A stretch of 64,000 nucleotides of DNA from Tanypteryx hageni (taxonomy: Eukaryota; Arthropoda; Insecta; Odonata; Petaluridae), in contig CM054115.1 of the NCBI GenBank assembly GCA_028673005.1, positions 496,001-560,000 on the forward strand, given 5' to 3'. The translations under genes were made by a program, and so were the position numbers. The notes beneath the pieces are model-generated. The model was not told the DNA's origin and did not search any database. It worked only from the letters and a program-made list of their open reading frames with translations. Shown piece by piece: positions 24,204-36,021 of this stretch (position 1 is its first letter; each line of letters opens with the position of its first letter).

Positions 24204-25203
24204 TTTGCTGTATATGTATCTTGTTCGGCGTAGAGGTAGCGAACTCATCGCTCGGTGATTCTGATCATCGCAACCAGCCCCCAGATGCAAATCTGGTAAA
24301 ACATATTGAAAAACTTATTCGGCCATGTGCCAAGAAAATCGCTGTTTAGCGTACAAAATACCAGGCATCATAGATGGTATTCTGGACATCTATGAATGTC
24401 AACATGGCTCAAAAAAAAAAACACTTAACCTAACCTAGCCATGTTTCTTTTTTTTTTGGTAATGATTACCAGTTTTGTAGACTAACCCCAATTGGGCTAA
24501 GGATACATTTAAAATGTCTATATGTACCTTATGTATTAGGAAGTATGCCACAATTTATTGTAATACCATATTATGAGTTAGTTTAATTGAAACCATGTTT
24601 AGGTTAAGAATTTAAATATCATATTATGAAGGGATTTATGTACTATGTCTACCCTATTAAGATACCACACTACAGGTTAATTTGAATATTATGTCGTTAA
24701 TGAATTTAATATCAGTGATAATATTATGCATACTGTGAAGGAACTTAACTATTGGGGCCAATTTAATAATATACCACAGTCAAGTTAATTTGAATATGAT
24801 ATTGTTAATGATTTGAATATTACCTTGTTAATGTGCTTAAATATGATATGGAGAAGGGACTCACATGGCCAAATCAATTGAAATATTACAGTTAATTAAT
24901 AGAGATACTATGCCTGGATTAAGCAATGCCTTGCCTAATAATCATTTTTTCAAATGCTTAATAACAGTATGATTACTAGTTGCCCTTGCCTAAGAATTAA
25001 TGTTTATGTTATGATGTATAATATTTCCAAGAAGGAAATGCTCAGGAAAGTTTGCTTTTGTTATGTCATGAAATTCTATTTCTGTTATGTTATCAATGAC
25101 ATACAATCTATTCTCACTCTATCCCTGAGGCAAGGATGGGTATCAATTTTGTTTCCTTAAGCCACGATAGTTGGCATATTGTAATTATGATTATTTATTA
25201 TTT
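24204..25203. other. AT-rich stretch between integrase remnant and possible LTR
   Basis: Degenerate repeats of TTAATTTGAATAT and GTTAATGAATTTAAT words occur between 24640 and 24900. This probably belongs to the 3' non-coding part of the same LTR element. Confidence 0.35.
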
Positions 25204-26155
25204 TGAGGGAGATATTCCTACATGTTATTGAGTTTTCGGCTTGGCAAGATGCCGACACGATATGCCAAGTGCATCATCCCTATGTACCCCAAAGTGATTA
25301 TCCTGGGAAAAACTACATTCCAATGGACAAGTGCTTTCCCGACTAGCTTCATCACGGCGAACCGGTGGACTTCTTCAGAGAACTTTTGCCGTGACAGTAG
25401 CTTGAACCCTGATTGCCAGAGCATGCAATCCACCACGTGTAATATTCCAATTTTAAGTGTCTTGACAAATAAGTGTTCAATAATAATAATAAACTATCTT
25501 GAAAGAGACAACGAAGGAGTGTGTTCTGTGCTTCATTCATGATCCGGGAACAGTGCAGGGAATAAGGTGACTTAGAAACTTACCCTCCCCAACCAATTGA
25601 AACTTTTATTGGTCCCGTTTTCATCATTTTTCCCAGGGAGGATGTGGCGATTTTTTCCTCCCCTCCCTTTTTACTCCCGCACTTATACGATAGCACTTAA
25701 CGAATCGCATGTACGAACATGCAAGTACGAAATCGCTAGTTCGAATATCGCCGATATTCGTGATATCGCCGGACTGAACGCCACGCCACGGTCGACACGC
25801 CCTCCCGGGGTGCCTCTCTTCTTTATATACCCTAATTACCCCTCACCTCTTTAACCTTCCCTCTTTCCCATGGTTATGCAAGAACAGTGGAAAGGCGACC
25901 AATCATCGAGAATAATTCAACTAGTTCGAATTACCCGCCTGACGTCATTCCCTCCCTTCTTCACCACCGGCGTCACGTGACAGCCCATTCCGATAGTGGC
26001 CTCCCGAGCGACGAGACGCACGGCGGAGCCGCGGAGCACCGAGAGAAGAAGTCGACGCAGGTGCGTCCCACTCTCCATTTCCATTCTACCCGGCTGAGAG
26101 AGAAACTATTCAGTGTTGAGTGGACATTGACCTACCGGGAGCCGGAAGAGTGATA
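25204..26155 (+). repeat. Possible LTR downstream of the Gypsy remnant
   Basis: TTGAGGGAGA at 25204-25213 resembles a polypurine tract, and TGTTATTGAG follows at 25224. Further on is a TATA-like TTTATATACCCT (about 25822) in CpG-rich sequence. No second LTR and no terminal duplication was found, so the boundaries are guesses. Confidence 0.3.
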
Positions 26156-26576
26156 GTAACTATTGGATGTGATTTAACTGACATTAACTAAGATTCGTTT
26201 CGAATCGCCTTCACCTATGAGGTGTATTTCTGTATTGTGGTATTACTTAAATCTATTCAAATTTAACTTGTTGGATTGTTATATTTCTATATTCTATCTA
26301 TATTTTGTCATTAGCACTTAGCACATCAGTGGATGTTTTTGCACCGAAAATTATACTTCGCTGCAAGCGTTTGCATATTAAAATCGTGTCCGAAAGTTCC
26401 AAGCCACTATAACTAGAAGTTGACGGTCGATAAAACGACTGGTTGGTTAGATTATATATTGTCTTGGTATGAAACCTTCTGTCACATTACCAAGAAGCTT
26501 AGCGAGTGCAAGGATTTTTCCCTTCTACTTCCTTCCTCCCCCTCTCTCTCTCGTATTTCTTATTTATTTATTAAGA

Positions 26577-26751
26577 ATTATCCAAAAACAGCCAGGTTTG
26601 GCATTTTACATTGGATATTGTAACAAATTGTTAACAATAACAAACAACTATAACAACAATGAGAAATGAAATATTAGATGAAATGATGATGGAAATGGGC
26701 CGAGAAGGACTACTGGTTAGTTTCTTGTTATTGCGGAGGTGTATGAGGGAA
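26577..26751 (+). repeat. 175-bp direct repeat, left copy, bracketing RTE copy R2
   Basis: This runs from ATTATCCAAAAACAGCCAGG to TGCGGAGGTGTATGAGGGAA. It matches 29956-30132 at well over 90 percent by eye. Confidence 0.9.
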
Positions 26752-26974
26752 CTGGTGGTGTAGTGGTTAGCGTGTCGGCTTTCTATTGCAAAGTTCGGGG
26801 GTTCAAACCCCTCGAATGGAGGTTTTATTTAAAAAAACTACCATCAGTGCCTGGCAGTAGGCAGCAGTACTGTCAGTATGGTATAGAGCCGAAAACAAAT
26901 GATGTTGGTTGGGTCTATATCCAATACAGCTGTAGGCGTGATCAGGACGATTAGAACGGCTACAGTACTGCGAT
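26752..26974 (+). other. 5' region of RTE copy R2 with tRNA-like head
   Basis: Bases 26757-26825 read like a tRNA-derived unit: an A-box-like GTAGTGGTTAGCG, then a B-box GGTTCAAACCC, closing on GAATGGAGG. Past this, GTAGGCAGCAGTACTGTCAG and GAGGGAAACTACCACATTAC resemble the 5' UTR of RTE copy R3 in reverse complement. The tRNA-like part may act, or have acted, as an internal pol III promoter, or it may be a SINE sitting next to the LINE. Confidence 0.5.
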
Positions 26975-29955
26975 GTGGAAAGCAAGAGGGAAACTACCAC
27001 ATTACAATCCCTAGTAAAGATTATATGGTTGGACAATATGAGTTCTCTCGAGGTAAAACAATCCGGAGGTAAAATAGTCCCCCAATCGGATCTCCGGGCG
27101 GGGACTGCCTTGAGGAAAACCTTTGTCGAAAGTAAATTACGAATAGGGACTTGGAACGTAAGAACTATGAGAAAGGCAGGAAAGCTAGAGAACTTGAAAG
27201 AAGAAATGAGAAGAAATAGAGTTGACATTATAGGGCTAAGCGAAACTAGATGGGAGGGAGAAGGACAGTTCGACTCGGAAGAATTCACGGTAGTTTATTC
27301 TGGAGGAAATAGTGGGGAAAGGGGAGTAGCTCTGGTACTTAGGAAAGATATGATGAAAAGCGTGACAAAGATAATAGCAACGAACGATAGACTGATGGCA
27401 ATAAAGCTAAAAGCAGTCCCAGTGGACATGCTGATAATCCAGGTATATATGCCAACGTCAGCTCATGACGATGAAGAAATAGATGAGATCTATGAGCAAA
27501 TTAATGAAATTTACGAAGAAGACGGAAGAGGAAAGGTAAACTGCATAATAATGGGAGATTGGAACAGCATAGTCAGAGAAGTACAGGAAGAAAATGTTGT
27601 CGGGCAATACGGACTTGGGAAGAGAAATCGAGGAGGGGAGAAACTCGTAGAATTCTGCATCAATAATGACCTTGTAGTGACTAATACATGGTTCAAAAAC
27701 CATAAACGAAGGTTATACACATGGAAAAGCCCAGGAGATGATTAGATTAGATTAGATTACATCCTTGTAAAACAAAGATTCAGGAACAGCATAAAGAACG
27801 CCAAGGCATTGCAAGGAGCAGACATTGATTCAGATCACAGCCTTCTAATACTTGACGTGAGTACAAAGCTCAAACAAATAAGAAAAACGAGAAGAGAAAG
27901 ACAGACCTGGGACCTAGAAAAACTGAAAGAAAGGCAGGATGTAGTCAGCATGAAGTTAGAAGATAACCTAAGAAAGTTGGAAAACAAACCGAAGACCGTC
28001 GATATAGAATGGGATGAAATTAAAACCAGTATCAAGGATACCTTGGATAAAGAGATTGGAAAACAAGAGAAGAAAATCAGAAAACCATGGATCACGAAGG
28101 AAATGCTGGAGAAAATGGATGAGAGACGAAAATGGAAAAACGTTAACAGTGAAGAAGGTAGAGCCAACTATAGGCGTATAAACAATGAGTTGAGAAGGGT
28201 AACAGATAAAGCTAGAGAAAATTGGATAAAAGGAAAATGTGATGAAATAGAACAAATGGAGAAGTTAGGACGGTACGATATGATGTACGCTAGGGCACTG
28301 GAATTATAAGATAAGAAGTCTAATGGAATTTGTGGTAAAGGAATTATGAATACGGATGGGAAGATAGTCTCAGAAACAAAGGATGTAGCACAGGTATGGG
28401 AAGAATACATTAAGGAATTATACAGCAAACAGGCAGGAGCGGCAAAAATAGAACTGGAAAATGAGGAAAACATTGAAGAAGACAACTTAGGACCAAGTAT
28501 TACGGAGAGCGAAGTAGAAAAGGCGATAGTAGAACTAAAGAAGGGGAAAGCCACGGGCAGCGATGGAATACCGGCTGAGATACTTAAAGTCATAGGATCA
28601 GAAGGACTAAAAGCGATCACGAAATTAATTAATAAGATTTACGACACGGGAGAGTGGCCTCAGGATTTCCTAGAAGTAACAATGATCCCTCTAAAGAAGA
28701 AGCCAAAGGCAATGCAGTGTAAAGATTACAGAACGATAAGCCTTCTGTCACACACATCGAAGATCATCACGAGGATTCTTAATAAAAGGCTGGAGAAAAA
28801 GGCAGAAGAAATAATAGGGGAAGATCAATTCGGTTTCAGAAAAGGACGAGGAACTAGAGATGCTATAGGAGTAGTTAGAATCATACCAGAAAGGGCAATA
28901 GAATACAGTCAAGATATATGCGCATGTTTCGTAGACTGGCAGAAGGCCTTTGATAGAGTAAATTGGGTATAGTTGATGAAGATATTAAAGGATATAGGTG
29001 TAGACTGGAAAGACAGGAGACTGATTAGGAATCTATATGAGAATCAAGTTGTAAAGGTCAGGTTTGAGAATGTGGACACCTGCGGAATAAATATCGGTAG
29101 AGGAGTAAGACAAGGCTGCTGCCTATCGCCAACCCTATTCAATATATATGGAGAAAGTCTAATGCAAGAAGCTTTAGAAGGCACAGGGGATTTCAAAATT
29201 GGAGGAAGGATTATAAGAACAGTAAAATACGCAGATGATCAAGTACTTCTAGCAAGAAAGGAAGAGGAGCTACAAAAAATGATAAATAGACTAGTGATAA
29301 CAGGTAGAAAATACGGTATGGAAATAAATACAGAAAAATCCAATGTCGTTCGAATATCAGGTAAAGAAGAGAATCTGAACATAACTATTGGGGGAAAGCC
29401 ATTAGAACAAGTTTCAGAATATAAATACCTTGGAAGTATCATAACACGAGAGGCAAAATGTACGGATGAGATCAAAACTAGAATAGGAAAAGCAAAAGCG
29501 GCTTTCAGGAGAAAGAAACAACTACTTACAGGGAATATAAGGGAAGATATCCGCAAGAAGTTGATAAAATGCTACGTATGGAGTATAGCATTGTATGGGG
29601 CAGAAACATGGACGCTAAGGAAAAATGACATCAAATACTTGGAAAGCTTTGAAATGTGGACTTGGAGGAGAATGCTGAAGATAAAATGGACAGATAGGAT
29701 GAAAAACGATGAAGTGCTACGAAGAATAGGAGAGAAGCGAATGATTATACAGACTATCAGAAAGAGGAAGGCTAACTGGGTTGGGCATTACCTGAGGAGA
29801 GAGAGTATGATTAAAGACGTGTAAGAAGGAAAACTAGATGGGAAAAGGGAAAGAGGTAGGAAAAGGTTTCAGCTGATGGACGATTTGAAAGGGAAAGAGA
29901 GTTATCAAGATATAAAGAGGACAGCGGAAAATAGGAGTATATGGAGAACCAGGTT
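26975..29955 (+). pseudogene. RTE-clade LINE, endonuclease plus reverse transcriptase (copy R2), four in-frame stops
   Basis: One frame spans the whole region. The apurinic-type endonuclease shows IGTWNVRTM, GLSETRWEG, CIIMGDWNSIV and IDSDHSLL, the pattern shared with craniofacial development protein 2. The reverse transcriptase follows with FGFRKGRGTRDAIG, FVDWQKAFDRVNW, GVRQGCCLSPTLFN, the catalytic VKYADDQVLLAR, YKYLGSII and LYGAETWTLRK. In-frame stops fall at 27743 (TAG), 28307 (TAA), 28970 (TAG) and 29822 (TAA), with no frameshift in almost 3 kb. The last codons (WRTRF) run straight into the right 175-bp repeat, with no 3' UTR or simple-repeat tail. The copy is inactive but close to full length. 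Confidence 0.85.
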
Positions 29956-30132
29956 TATTATCCAAAAACAGCTAGGTTTGGCCTTTTACATCGGATATTG
30001 AAACAAATTGTTAACAGTAACGAACAACTATAACAACAATGAGAATTGAAATGAAGTATTGGATGAAATGATGATGGAAATGGGCCGAGAAGGACTACTG
30101 GTTAGTTTCTCGTTATTGCGGAGGTGTATGAG
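29956..30132 (+). repeat. 175-bp direct repeat, right copy
   Basis: Second copy of 26577-26751, with scattered substitutions and a few short indels. Unique DNA follows. Confidence 0.9.
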
Positions 30133-30782
30133 GGAAGTGATGAAAACAGGTCGAGGGAGGGATTGAGTGACGATAGAGAGTTGAGGGATGCGGTAAAACA
30201 TGGATCTTTGGGATATGGAGAGGCGAAATTTGGGTTGATAAAGGAGTCTGGAGTTACGGGTAAGGCGGGGAGGTACCCTAAGAGGAAAAAAAGGAGGTGA
30301 TGTTTGATCTGCAGCGGCCGTTCATAACGAGGTAGAGAAATTTCAAATCTGCGATTTTGCGTCTGAGGGGGAGAGGGGTTAAACGGAGGGTAGAAAAAAT
30401 TTCGTCTCGCGTTAGGATGTGGAAATTGGGGACATTCATTCAAAGCACGCATTCCTTAATGTATATAGCAGACATGACCCAAGTGCGGCTCATTTGTACC
30501 CAATGTGCGGCTCGCGGAGAAATGCTTTCCATCTTTTTCCTGAATCAATTTCATCTTAACTTCCGGAAGGCATGTTTAAATATGCGCCGAATCTATGGAA
30601 GTTATTTTTCGGAGTCGTTAAAGAATAAACAGGCTTTTTACTAATTTCTTTTCTTAGTTTTTCTTGTGTTGCATTTTCAACCATCACAGCTCTCGCTCGA
30701 GTGCGGCTGGTAATATTTTTGAGGATGCTATATGCGGCTCGCAGAGTCAAATGTATGGCCACCCCTGGTATATAACACGGTA
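30133..30782. other. Intergenic DNA, nothing recognised
   Basis: Some frames are open, but none shows a known domain. Repeated GCGGCTC words occur at 30480-30740. Confidence 0.3.
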
Positions 30783-30870
30783 CAGGTAACCCTCGATTAA
30801 CACGGTAGTTTGGTCCTGCGAAAACACCGTGTAATTCCAAACCGTGATAATTGAGACTAAGACCTCTTTT
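30783..30870 (+). repeat. Single pogo/Tigger-like terminal repeat
   Basis: TA, then CAGGTAACCCTCGATTAACA, with a complementary CACCGTG/CACGG set just inside. No matching right end was found downstream, so the element is truncated. Confidence 0.5.
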
Positions 30871-31104
30871 AAAATAGGAGATTAGGTTCCAAAAAATCAA
30901 ACAAATAAAGATGATTATTTCGAAAAATATATTGCTTAAATAAATACACAATAAAAAATAACAAAAATCGATTCTCTAATTATTGTGTGTTATAAAGTAA
31001 CAATGATGATAACGACTTCCAAAGATAATCGCTAATAAAATATAATACACACCAAGGTCGCTTACTTAGACATGGTATTTTATGCTGAAAATAAGTAAAA
31101 TTGT

Positions 31105-31255
31105 AAAAATCGAGTTATAGACTTAAAGACCTTTGCTCTTCTGCAAATTAAAATATGTAAGAACTTCGGATCTAGACCGTTAAAAAAATAAATAACGAGA
31201 TTGTATTGACGTTTCGGAACCTAGACAAAGTCCGAGGAGGGGGGATCGCTACAGT
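31105..31255 (-). repeat. Repeat fragment with Penelope-like CCGAAACGTC motif
   Basis: In reverse complement it reads CTTTGTCTAGGTTCCGAAAC + GTC. The neighbouring TTCTGCAAATTAAAATATGT and CGGATCTAGACCGTTAAAAA resemble 40010-40085. The GAAAC motif recalls the ends of Penelope-like elements, but the call is weak. Confidence 0.35.
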
Positions 31256-31471
31256 TGGGTAATCGTATTAATTGGCAGATGTGCGATGCCGGAGTTATTA
31301 TACCGTTGTAAAAGAAACCGATATAATTGATTGTAGGACTGTACCGTTGCATATATGTCCCGCGAGGTGGGTTCTCTTCGACGGGGTCGTGGGAAGTTGC
31401 GAGGATTACATTTTAATGCTCCGGAATTTGAGTAATTGTGAGAGTGAAGTTAGTAATTCGAAGCAACCTTA

Positions 31472-31870
31472 AGCTTGGATCACACGAAGCTAGTTCGCGC
31501 GCGTGCTGAGGAGCACGTTAACTCGCGTGAGAATGCAGCATACGTGATAGTGTCCATGCGATGTTAGGACGCGAATAACATTAGTTGAAATGGATCTTTT
31601 GGTGAGCGATTGTGTGAACATTGTGTGCCGATTAATAGCCCAAGAGTTGATCGAAAAAATAAAATACAGGAGTTAATATCTGAAGATCGTGTCTTACAAG
31701 ATTTTTTTTAGATTGAATGACAAGAAGTGTGGTTTATTATTGAAAAAGGTGGAACCATTAAACCAAAAACAACGCAGATGACTTATTTGATTTTGTTGGC
31801 AGAATTAACGCCAGCAACTCGGAATTCTTTCATTAAGAAATCTTAGTTCACATAACAATGCAAGTTATTG
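31472..31870 (+). pseudogene. PIF/Harbinger-like fragment (end plus transposase start)
   Basis: AGCTTGGATCACACGAAGCT follows a TTA, a Harbinger-style boundary. At 31590 an ATG opens MDLLVSDCVNIVCRLIAQEL, and frame-shifted text after 31680 gives RVLQDFF, then RLNDKKCGLLLKKVEP. These match the N-terminal helical part of HARBI1-like transposases. No DDE core or right end follows, so this is a short remnant. Confidence 0.45.
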
Positions 31871-31974
31871 CAAGCTGAAAGCTTTAGTTTGTCAAAGATA
31901 GAATTTACATACTTATACGAATGGCACATATGGTATGGGAGAGAAATGGACTGGTTAGGTCGGTAGGAGACAGG

Positions 31975-32510
31975 ATGGGGTCATGTTGGGGGTAGTGAAC
32001 AGGGAGGGAGATGTTAGGAGAGGGAGGTGGTAAGGGAGCAAGGAAGGAGGCAGGGGAGAGAGGAGGTAGGGGAGGGTGTGGTTGGGAGGGAGGTGGTGGG
32101 GAGGGGGGTGGTGGGGAGGGAGGAGGTGGGGAGGGAGGTGGTTGGGAGGGAGGTGGTGGGGAGGGGGGTGGTGGTGAGGGTGGCAGGTGCTAGGATGGAG
32201 ATGTCGAGGGTGGTGGTGACAAGGGAGGTAGTGGTAAGAGTGGTAATGGCAAGGGTGGTGGCAATGGTGCTGGTGAGAGTGGTGGCAGGGAGGTGGCAAA
32301 GGTGGTTGCAATGGTGATGGTGGTGAAAGTAGTTGCGAGGTTGGTGGTGAGGGCAAGAGTGGTGGATAGGGTGAATGCTGTGGTAAGGGTGGTCATTAGG
32401 GTGGTGGTGAGCGTGATAGTTGTGAGGGTGATGGTGGAGGATGGTGGTGAGGGTGATCATGGTACCGAGAGTGGTTGTGGTCCTGAGGCTTGTGGTGAAG
32501 TGAATTCTGG
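31975..32510 (+). repeat. G-rich imperfect minisatellite
   Basis: GGGAGGGAGGTGGTTGGGAG-type units dominate 32020-32180 and fade into GGTGGTGAGGGTGATGGTGG units to 32500. Nearly all G and T/A on the plus strand. The denser part has many G-runs able to form G-quadruplexes. Long open frames through it are low-complexity artefacts. Confidence 0.9.
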
Positions 32511-33441
32511 GGATTTTTTCCATATTCATAGTCACTTGTTTCTAAAAAGGTGGGATATGTTATAACAAAATATTCATTCATACATTAGATTGCGCATTAT
32601 ATTAACGTCACATAAATTTTCTCAATAATTATCATGATTTCGTGAATGTGTGGCATGAATTAATGAGTTGAAATTACATTGATTTATTATGAAAAATTAA
32701 CTATTCCAAGTTGGTAGCTGAATCAATTATCAAATTACAAATATTCTACGTAACATATGCTAAATAAATTGCGAACAGTCGAACTGATTCAAAATGGCTG
32801 CCATCTTCATCGAAATATAAGCTGGAGTTTATGATTCACATTTTATTGGTGGTGGGAGTAAGAAACAGAGAAAAGTTATATCGTTACATCAAATACTAAA
32901 TATAATTAAGATCTATGAGAACAATGAATGAACACGTGATATCGTCCATCTTACAGGACTTAACAAAGCAACGCTACAAATCATCTGCATTATAATCATT
33001 TACTTCCTTTAAAAATGAGGTACATGTACTATATATACTTAAATAAATAACAATGCAAAGCAACAACAAAACTATAGTCATAATATAAGAATAAAATTAA
33101 AAATACGTCAATTAGGTTAAGATGGTGGAAAACATCCCTTCCTCTTTACATTATTTCTTATGCAAAATTCATGTTCCACTAACACAATTTCACGTTAACG
33201 AAATATTTTAAGAAAGCATCTAGGGGACTGTATGGACTGCAAATAGAAAAAGTATAAAGTAGGTTTATGTGAGAAATTCTTATAAACACATAAAATAACT
33301 ATAGATATTCTCTAAAGAAACATGTAAAATAACCATCATGTAGGGTATGGCCAGGTAGACTTGATTGGACACATTTCCCACTTTTAAAATATAAACTGCA
33401 ATTTATAGAATACTTTTCACAATAATAGTTAAACCAATATC
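32511..33441 (-). other. Probable 3' UTR and downstream flank of the ZAD zinc-finger gene
   Basis: No coding signal. On the minus strand AATAAA signals occur at 32842-32847 and 32683-32688, about 600 and 755 bases beyond the stop codon. Either could end the transcript. Confidence 0.45.
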
Positions 33442-34464
33442 TCATACACATTTTGCATGTTTGGAATGTCTTTTTTGATGCTTATAAAGGTTGTCTTTGC
33501 GGGAGAACATCTTAGGACACACATCACATGAAAATAGATTATCCTTTGAGTGAAATGACATATGTCTGTCCAATTCATTATTTGCCTTAAATGCACTGTT
33601 GCACAATTTGCACGAGTAAGGACGTTCTCCCGTGTGGATTCGATTGTGAACGACAAGGTTATGCTTTCGATTGAAATTCTTTCCACACACATCACAAGAG
33701 AACAACCGTTCACCAGTGTGCACCATCATGTGCCTATTGAGATCAGAAGGATATAAAAACCGCTTTCTGCAAACACTGCACTCATGTGGCTTCACTCCAA
33801 TATGCCTCATTATGTGTCTCCTCAATCTACATTTAAAAGCAAACTTTTGTCCGCAAATGTCACACACTAACTTTTTATTTTCCAAATGAGACTTTTGATG
33901 CCGCAACCAATCCTTGAATTTCTCAAATACCATCTTGCATTTCTCATAATCACACATCCAGTTCCCATCGTGTGCAGATTGGTGATTCTCCAGCTTGAAC
34001 TTCTTGTCGAAACTCTCATCGCAGTGTGTGCATTGGTACATCTTTCGTCCGCTATGAGTTGTCATATGATTGATCAGGCTGTTTCTCCAAATGAATTTCT
34101 TTCCGCACACTTTGCATACGAAACCTTTTTCCTTTTTGTGCATGCTTTGATGCTGCACTAGGTATCTCTTCACAGTAAACCTCTTCCCACATGTGGAACA
34201 CAGGAAAGGTTTCTCAGTCCTATGTATCTTTATGTGTCTATATAAAATTGATCTAGTCGAAAATTCTTTTCCACAATGGTGACACTTGTATACTTGGCAA
34301 TTCTTGTCCTTCTCTTCTTCTGCTTTCCTTTCCATGCTCCGCTGCTGCTCTCCAACATTCAACTGTCTCTCCCTCTTCTTCCTTCGAATGTTCCTTAAGC
34401 TACACACAGGTAACTCCGATGGCGATGCATTATCCTCTCTGGTTGGGACTGTTACATCGAGTGC
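33442..34464 (-). CDS. ZAD zinc-finger gene, exon 10 (ten C2H2 fingers and stop)
   Basis: The acceptor TTGGATAG precedes ALDVTVPTREDNASPSELP, then a basic stretch (RRKKRERQ) that could be a nuclear localisation signal. Ten C2H2 fingers follow, from YKCHHCGKEFSTRSILYRH to FSCDVCPKMFSRKDNLYKHQ. Finger 5 has an unusual C-x4-C spacing (CDYEKC). Linkers between fingers 7-8 and 8-9 are near the canonical HTGERPY type, and others are looser. The protein ends KHAKCV at TGA 33442-33444. No TATA, intron or frame break occurs within this exon. It binds DNA by analogy with the family; its recognition sequence is not known. Confidence 0.9.
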   Translation of the reverse strand, partial: ALDVTVPTREDNASPSELPVCSLRNIRRKKRERQLNVGEQQRSMERKAEEEKDKNCQVYKCHHCGKEFSTRSILYRHIKIHRTEKPFLCSTCGKRFTVKRYLVQHQSMHKKEKGFVCKVCGKKFIWRNSLINHMTTHSGRKMYQCTHCDESFDKKFKLENHQSAHDGNWMCDYEKCKMVFEKFKDWLRHQKSHLENKKLVCDICGQKFAFKCRLRRHIMRHIGVKPHECSVCRKRFLYPSDLNRHMMVHTGERLFSCDVCGKNFNRKHNLVVHNRIHTGERPYSCKLCNSAFKANNELDRHMSFHSKDNLFSCDVCPKMFSRKDNLYKHQKRHSKHAKCV

Positions 34465-35930
34465 CTATCCAAAATGAAACAGGCAATATTTTAAAAAGCA
34501 TTATTAAGTAAGAAAATTAACATGATGACAGAACAGTCTAAAAACCAAATAAAACAATACCATAATATTTCATATAATAGAATACAAAATATAATACAAA
34601 AATAAACTTTGACAATATCCAAACGACTATGCCATTAGTTCCACAATCTCCTCATATTACCTAAGAAAATGCCAGTAAATCTGACATCCTACAACTCCAT
34701 CATCATCAATAATAATAACAAAAATGTTTCTTTCTCACTTTCATATTTGTTGCCATATTCTATAAAACTAGGGGGCAAGCTCCCTGCTCAATGACGCTCA
34801 CTAACCACCCCTTTTGCTAGCTGTTTCCTCATTCCTACCATTTTAATTATTATATAAAATAGAAAGAAATAATTTCTGCGACTCAATTTTGCTATTAAGT
34901 CAAAGAGTTTCTGCTTTCCCTTGAGATTCCCTTGGATTGGAAACGCATCCCACAAAGAAAATGTATAGATTGTAAATCCACAGGGTTCAGGAAGGATACG
35001 AAATTTTTTTGCCCTGCCTGTCAGGGATGCCCACCCCTTTGTTTCAAACCCTGCTGCTATGTCGAGTTTCACAAGAACATTAAATGCTAGTCAAATTTCT
35101 ATTATATTAACTATGTAAAAAAATTTATATTCATTTGTAAATCTAGTTATTTAGTAGGTATGACGAAAATATAAATTATAATGTAAATATAACATTAGAA
35201 TATAAAATTAAATGTAAAAATTGAAAACGAATTGTAAATAGTATTTTTTAAATGTAAATATGTAAATATAATACAAAATTATGTGTAAAAATGTATACAA
35301 ATTATTTATGTATTTTATCATTTGTAATAAAATTTGAAAAGCAGTTCAAAAGTATTTTATTACATATTACTCATTCCTTATTTATGATAATTTTTTCCTA
35401 TTAGGAAATTCAGCCTGAAAAATCTCTTTCTAGGAATTTTCTAACTAAAAACAAATTAATAAAAATGAAAAGTTTATTCACGCTCCTATAGTATTATTAT
35501 GAACGTAATTGAAAAAAAAGAAGATAATTTTCACATAGATCTTTCAGTTCGCATTTCAAGATAAAATGATGTTTCTAATCTTGGAAAAGAATATATCATA
35601 CAAATCACTTATCAATAAAAACGATGTTGATGATAAAGCTATAGATATTGAAACTCCTTCGAGTCATCGTAATCGGGATGAGGTATGCAAGCCCAAAAAA
35701 AATCGGGTGGCACTTACCGCTGACTAAGGACGACGATTGTCGTCCAAATTTAAAATAACTATTACAGCCGCAAAATTATTTTCAAATATTTTTCCTTAAT
35801 CAATTCATGATTCTGAACCTCTATATAAACAGAAAAATTGGTTTCAGTCAAAGGTGAAAAAATAAAATTTCATTGCAGCATTGAACGTGTTAAAAGAGGT
35901 AAGCTTTCAAGTGAAAATATTCTTATATAA

Positions 35931-35932
<2 letters not shown>
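34465..35932. other. Intron 9 of the ZAD gene, unassigned part
   Basis: AT-rich. A short open frame at 34788-35072 on the minus strand shows no known domain. No repeat class recognised. Confidence 0.4.

Positions 35933-36020
<88 letters not shown>
35933..36020. repeat. (TA)n(CA)n compound microsatellite
   Basis: A TA run from about 35938 to 36000, then CA to 36020. Same composition order as 21206-21303. Confidence 0.95.

Positions 36021-36021
<1 letters not shown>

Noticed and set aside
24415..24438. Telomere-like ACCTAACCTA repeat
   Set aside because: Only about two units of the insect TTAGG type; expected by chance and common as an interstitial motif.
24018..26155. Full Gypsy provirus
   Set aside because: Only the integrase tail is recognisable; no gag, protease, reverse transcriptase or paired LTRs.
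31955..32581. Long overlapping open frames rich in His/Pro/Thr or Gly/Val
   Set aside because: They come from the G-rich minisatellite, appear in several frames at once and show no domain.
34788..35072. 94-codon minus-strand frame in intron 9
   Set aside because: No homology recognised and no splice sites that keep frame with the neighbouring exons.
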